From: Turritopsis dohrnii
Taxonomy: Eukaryota > Cnidaria > Hydrozoa > Anthoathecata > Oceaniidae
NCBI GenBank assembly: GCA_027922465.2
Contig: BQMF02000292.1
Span: 248,001 to 312,000, forward strand
DNA: 64,000 nt
Direction of reading: 5' to 3'
Both the position numbers and the translations under genes were made by a program. Each line of letters starts with the position of its first letter. Positions within the stretch are counted from its first letter, which is position 1. The notes under the pieces were generated by a model, which worked only from the letters and a program-made list of their open reading frames with translations, was not told where the DNA came from and did not search any database. Of the stretch, positions 58,651 to 64,000 are shown one piece after another.

Positions 58651-59238
58651 GTCGGAAGAGACTTGACTGTTTATTTGAAGATTTGAAAGAATATGACCCT
58701 GTGTGGGTTGCTTAGCATCGAATTAACTATCTGACAGATTGATGTCGGATTTATTAAAACAACTTACTTGGCTGTTATCGATCGGAAGGGGAAGCTCATG
58801 TAGAGTGACTCCTTTATTACACACCTAATTCCAATATTTTTATGATCCGATTGAAGGATACAAAAAAAAACGAGTTGTTAAATAACAAAATTATTTTGTT
58901 TTTATGAAATGAAATTCCGCAACAGCTGTTACTGTAAAATTAACGTTACGAAAAGAGTAAATGGTTATGACTGGATAAGGGTTGATGTGATCTTATGAAG
59001 AAATTGGAAAGATGTCCGAAGAACAAAAAGACATGATTGATCCTGTTTGGGGGAAATGTGCTTTCTAGAGAGAAATGTGACTTCCTCAACAACCTGTCGA
59101 CAGCAGCTTACATCTATAACAACATGTCGACATCAACATGCTTCTATCACAACCTGTCGACAACATCATCTTCTATTAAATTTTTCAGTTCAAAATCACA
59201 CAAGCAAGCATTTTTGGGTTTTGACAGTTTTTGTTATA

Positions 59239-60346
59239 ATGGATAACCAAATTTTGGAGAATGGAGAACAAACCGACTCAGAATGATATAATAGACACCA
59301 AGTTTATCGAAATGGTTGTGAAACAAAGTTTTGATGAACTAACCTCAAGTTTTTTTGACAGAATGAGAGATTTTGTTACAGAAGCTGTTCTTAGAGAGGT
59401 TTCCAATTTTAATGAAAAACCTTTGCAGGGGGATAACATGAATGAACGTTTAATATCAAATCTGAACCGAGAAGTGGAGTTTCTGAAGGAGGAAATCAAA
59501 AACAAACACAAAATAATCGACATTCTACTCTCCGATTATAAACTCTCAAACTCACACTACACACAACGTATCAAGTAGAGAATTCGATCACAAACACTCA
59601 AAATGACTTTCTAATTCTCTTTCTAATTATCTACACAAGACACAAAACAAAACAATCGATTTAATGGATTGCCTATTGAAATTGAACCCGTCAATACAGA
59701 CAATCGAACAACTCTACATGACAATAAAGGAGTTACTTACCGAAAGAAAAGAGATCTAAGAAACAATCCACCGTCTAATGTGGTAACAGATGATGATATG
59801 ACTCAACAATCATCAATCGTTAATCAAAATAATAATAGAGACGCACACACACAGAATGAGAATGACAGAAAACCAATGACTAATAGTATTGGTGACTCGA
59901 TTGTGAAAGACTTCCAAGGATGGAAAATGACACAACAAACAAATTATGAGTCCAAAGGGTTTGTAGGACCGTTTCCAGGAGCAATAACATACGACATGGT
60001 TAAATATGTAAAGCCATCAGCCAGACATAATCCAAATAAAGCTATCGTTCACGTTGGAACAAATGATCTTAAATCTGATAATACACCAGGATCCATTGCA
60101 GCAAAAGTTGTCGATATTGTAAATGGTTTTGATAAATCGACCGTTGTCAGAATTTTAGCACTTATACCCAGAGGAGATCAATTTGGGAAAAAGGTGACAA
60201 AAGTCAATGAATGTTTGAAAAAGTTATGTAACGAACGAAATTTATGTTTCATCGAGCATGACAACTTGAACCCAAAAATTCATCTTAACCGGAGCAATGT
60301 GCATCTAAAAAAAATGGAGCAAAAGTTTTGTGTCGTAATTTTATGA
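59239..60346 (+). pseudogene. LINE ORF1: coiled coil plus SGNH esterase, frameshifted
   Basis: The first part (59261-59578) encodes a charged protein with a coiled coil (REVEFLKEEIKNKHKIIDIL) and ends at a TAG. After a frame change the second part (59669-60346, 225 codons) carries an SGNH-esterase domain: NSIGDSIVKDFQGW (nucleophile Ser), VHVGTNDLKS (Asn block), IPRGDQF, and HLNRSNVHL (catalytic His region). This coiled coil-esterase arrangement is typical of ORF1 in CR1-like LINEs. Only the gap at 59578-59669 prevents one continuous ORF1; the copy is otherwise well kept. Confidence 0.75.
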
Positions 60347-60384
60347 AGTTTATTAAAAAAGGATAAGTAGCACCGCACAGGAAC

Positions 60385-60507
60385 GAGCAGAAGGATCCAA
60401 CTGTACTTGATAAGTTTAAAAGTAAATATGTTAAAAATATCAATATTGGTCATTTGAACATTAACTCTTATCGTTATAAGTTCACTGAAATCAAAGCTTT
60501 TACTAGT
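60385..60507 (+). pseudogene. LINE ORF2 start, left half of the interrupted endonuclease
   Basis: A frame reading DPTVLDKFKSKYVKNINIGH then LNINSYRYKFTEIKAF is the usual start of the LINE endonuclease (LNIN block). It is cut at 60507 by the fold-back element and resumes at 63627. Confidence 0.75.
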
Positions 60508-63500
60508 ATCCCGTGTAAAAAATTCGGGTTCTACGGGTTGACGTCTCAAAAATGACAAACAGAAAGTACATGAGTGTTTTAGTCACCCCTTCGTCAATAA
60601 CACGGACCATAAAAATACCAGTTATTTTCTTAGAGGTTTTAGAAATGTTTTCCAAATAACTTCAAGTCTAATTTAGGAGGCAATGCGATGGTTCCCCTGA
60701 TTTTGAAGACTCACTTAAACAGACACAACCTAGATAAAACATTTTTCCAAGTCTGCTATCAACACTGGAGCGCAGAACAAAAAAAAATCGTTTTACTTGG
60801 AAGATCTGAAACCCATCAAAAATAAAAAATACGCGCTGTGCATCCGCTTTTTTCACTCTCTAAAATAAGTTGCATCCCGTGTAAAATATTTTTACGGGTT
60901 TTGACTTTAAAAAGATGGCTACAAAAATTTTAATCACGGAATGTAGTTTTCGAGATGTCTTCCTAAAAACACCTTATTCAATTCGAGATGCAATGCAATG
61001 GTTCCCCGTGATTAAAATATATAACGTCAAAACGGAAAAAAAATACTCCTCACCCTTTTAAATTAAAAACTCTGTAGGTATTCCAGATAAAGTATTTTAC
61101 CTGTTCATTATCAACACTGCACATCATAATCATCTTTTTACTATGAAGATCTGAAACATAAAAAATACTCATATGAAATCCTTTCACGATGTATAGAAAT
61201 AAATTGTGCCCACGTGAAAACAACAGAAAGATTAAGATGCCTGTAACTGTTCATGGAACCCATAAGCCAAGGTAAACAGGTTTAATAGAAAAAGCCAAAC
61301 CCGTAAGTCGTAAACGTGTCAAAATATGCATTGTAAACAAATTAATACCTTCGAGTGAGTTTTTCTGTACGAAGCTAAGATTGGACACCATATAGAGTAT
61401 TGTTCTTCACCAACCCAGAACGTCATATTTAAAACCATGAGATTCATTTCTTCAATCGCATATATATAATTGTCTTTATGTGTCTTCCCTAAAGGAAAAG
61501 TAATGATGCAAAAACCCTATTTATATTATAAGAAAAACAAAACAAACAAAAAAGTTCAAGAGCGTACTTACCCTAAAAACATTAATAAATTTTCGTGCAA
61601 TACTTTCGTTACTAACTTTTTTGTCTTGAAATTTCTTACTCCCGTATGTTTCATTACCTGCTTTTCAAAACAGCAAATGAAAACTTGCTGGCAAATGAAC
61701 GTCAACGCTATCGATTCTTGATCTTGCGAACAATCAAAACATTTGAAACGATGAAATGCGCTGCAAGGGTTTCCGCTAATACTAATCGTGAATGTGTTTT
61801 GCGCGGTCTAACTGCCGCTATATGACCATGATTAAGAAGATTTTGACCGTTAAAAACGACCCGAAACATTCACTCTCTAAACTAAAAACTGGATGCACAG
61901 CGCGTATTAGAATTTAGATTGGAAATCTTATTATAATATCGCGTAAGTGCATACCACTTTTATTTTAGAGAGTGACCACAGTTAATATTTTTCTACGATT
62001 AGTATAAGGAAAGAGATACCTTTACATTGCATTTTGATCGTTTCAAATGTTTTGATTGTTCGTGGGATCAAGAAACGATAGACAACAACGAAACAATTGC
62101 ACGAAGATTTATTAATGTTTTTAGGGTAAGTACGCTTTTGAACTTTTTTGTTTGTTAGATTTCTGCGAAAGCAAGAAAGCTATTACAACCGGCTTTCGTT
62201 TTCTTCTTTTTTTTCTTACTGTCCAAACCTAGCGGTTTTTTGAAATTTCATGCGTGCACTTACATGAAACCAAAGCACCGTGCATGGCATGTCAGCGATA
62301 CATTTACAAAAGTTTCTTTGATCAATATTAAATGTATTTTGAGACATAAAACATATAAGTTAAAAAAGAAAATTTGTAGAAGAAACTAATAACTATCTTA
62401 GACGACTGTGATCATCGTTTCTTACTAAAAAGAAATTCTCAACGTTTTGTAAACAATAGAGTCAAAAAACATTTATAATACAATAATTAAACACATGTGC
62501 TTCCGTGGCGCAGTTGGCTAGTGGACTTGTCTGATAACTGAGAGGTCGGTGGTTCGAGCCCACCTAGGTCGTTCAACATTTTCTGTCGAATTTTATAAAT
62601 TTCATAACATATTTCATTTTTCATGCTTCAAAAGATTTTGCAGAAATCTTTCGGCCCGTAAGGGCATCTTGTTGTTTTTCTTATGGTACGAATAGGGTTT
62701 CTGCGTCATTACTTTTCCTTTAGGGAAGACAAATAAAAACAATATAATTCGCGAATGAAGAAATGAATTATCATGGTTTTTAATCATGACATTCTGGGTT
62801 CGTGCAAAGAATATCGCAATTGTTTACAATTCATATTTTGACACATTTATGACTTACGTATTTGGCTTTTTTTTATGTTGGGGTATGGATTTCATGAACG
62901 GTTTGTTTTCCTGTATGCACAATCTATTTTTACTACTACATATCGTATCGTGAAAGATTTATTATGAATATTTTGATGTGTTTCAGATCTTTGGATTAAA
63001 AAGGTTTTCTATTCATAAGTCCAGTTTTGTTAAAAATGTTTTAGCCGGAGTACCTAGAAATGTTTAATTTAAAGGGCGAGGAGTATTTTTTTCTGTATTG
63101 ACGTCAGATATTTTAATCACGGGGAACCATTGCATTGCATCTTCGATCGATGTGAAAAAAGCGGATGCACAGCGCGTATGTTCATTTTTAAATGGGTTTC
63201 AGATCTTCCAAATAAAACGATTTTTCTGTTGTCCCCTCCAGTGTTCATTGCAGACCTGGAAAAATGTTTGATATAGATAGTGTCTGTTTAAGTGGATCTT
63301 TAAAAAGGGGAGCTATTGCCTCTTTAATTAGAGATGCGAAATTATTTGAAAAATATGTCTAGATGTATTTTGGTTTGTTTTTTATATATCTTTTTGCAGT
63401 TAGAACCCCCAAATTAAATTTGATCTCTCCCTAATTCCAACGAATTTTATGGTACCGGTACCTATTGTTTCTTTTTCTTAAGGTTAAGATTTAGGGAGTG

Positions 63501-63626
63501 CAGTACTTACAACACTGATGTATTTTCTGTTCATTATTCCTTGATCTAATTTTTCTAATTTTTCGACACCATTTTCTGGGACGTCATTTTCAGAATTAAA
63601 ACCTGTAAAAATGTTTTACACGGGAT
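60508..63626. mobile_element. 3.1 kb fold-back transposon with long inverted repeats and tRNA-like core
   Basis: Both ends read ATCCCGTGTAAAA inward and are flanked by ACTAGT (60502-60507 and 63627-63632). About 1 kb arms pair with each other: CGCGCTGTGCATCCGC at 60832 and its inverse at 63164; ATGCAATGGTTCCCCGTGAT at about 60990 and its inverse near 63120; GAAGAAATGAAT blocks at 61460 and 62757. The element has no ORF longer than about 83 codons, so it is non-autonomous. The core (about 61700-62690) contains a tRNA-like sequence. Two other regions of the window (5.9-7.7 kb, 49.8-51.4 kb) are relatives. Removing it restores the host LINE frame exactly (codons TTT ACT AGT ATG), which proves insertion. 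Confidence 0.85.
62499..62571 (+). tRNA. tRNA-like sequence (loop CTGATAA, GAT) inside the fold-back element
   Basis: Box A GTGGCGCAGTTGG, a CTGATAA anticodon-like loop and a GGTTCGAGCC T-loop with a good T-stem. The acceptor arms do not pair and the anticodon stem is poor, so it is likely a pseudo-tRNA. The homologous sequence at 7235-7304 has GTT in the loop instead. Confidence 0.5.
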
Positions 63627-64000
63627 ACTAGTATGTTTGATATTATGATTATATTTGGAGAAACAAAACTTGATGAAACCTTCTCCACTGAACAATTTAA
63701 AATCCGAGGCTACAAGAAACCATTTCGAAAGGATCATTTAAGTGATAGTGGCGGCTTGTTAGTGTACGTAAACCAAGACATTCCATCGAAACGAATTCCA
63801 ACTGACGATGTTATTCCAGACGACATCGAGCTGATGGCCATTGAAATATCTACCAAAGTTCCGAATGGATTATCATTGCCGCTTACAAATGTCCCTCGTA
63901 GAATAAAAGCTCGTTTCTTGAATGCCATTCGTCAAACTATTGATAAACTGTCTTCAAAATATTCTAATTTTATGGTAATTGGAGACTTAAATATGGAAAA
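63627..64000 (+). pseudogene. LINE ORF2 endonuclease, right half (runs off window)
   Basis: After the inserted element the frame continues MFDIMIIFGETKLDETF (the catalytic E of the GETKL block), DSGGLLVYV and ends VIGDLNME (the D-x-N block) at the window edge. A frameshift is visible around 63868-63910, where the expected WIIIAAYKCPS strand is in another frame. The reverse transcriptase would lie beyond base 64000. Confidence 0.75.

Overview
The window is AT-rich eukaryotic (animal) DNA: genes are split by GT-AG introns, coding exons are islands in long non-coding tracts, and repeats are dense. The gene families (galaxin-like di-cysteine protein, GH18 chitinase, fibrinogen-domain lectin, Ly6/LU protein, NEDD8 protease) together with small introns and low GC suggest a cnidarian, most likely a hydrozoan. 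That assignment is inference from gene content, not from a species match.

Layout. 1-2455: 5' end of an LTR retrotransposon (BEL/Pao-like gag, minus strand, running off the left edge) and a LINE endonuclease fragment. 4078-11641: a class I/II PLP aminotransferase gene in at least ten exons, with repeats in its introns. 12378-13433: two MITEs, one carrying a minisatellite. 13652-16905: a SENP8/NEDP1-type deneddylase in six exons. 17464-19881: a four-TM MS4A/CD20-like protein in four exons. 21479-23201: a DNA transposon with a second element nested in it. 23850-25680: a galaxin-like secreted protein with its own TATA box. 28430-30340: a GPI-anchor-type Ly6 protein in three exons. 31290-32876: a decayed PIF/Harbinger element (Myb-like gene and transposase), interrupted by the same transposon family as at 21.5 kb. 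34914-36647: an intact LINE reverse transcriptase segment. 37285-41107: two unrecognised small genes. 42660-49756: chitinase locus with two alternative-looking first exons and one shared body. 52884-53780: a single-exon fibrinogen-related lectin. 57187-57813: a pogo/Tigger-like MITE. 59239-64000: a LINE (esterase ORF1, start of ORF2) split by a 3.1 kb fold-back element at 60508-63626.

The host genes do not form an operon. Three of them (galaxin, chitinase, fibrinogen lectin) are secreted or surface proteins that could act in the extracellular skeleton, periderm or innate immunity. The aminotransferase and deneddylase are intracellular housekeeping enzymes. Gene models were assembled by hand from open frames, splice signals and phase agreement; every junction listed keeps frame, but none is supported by transcript data.
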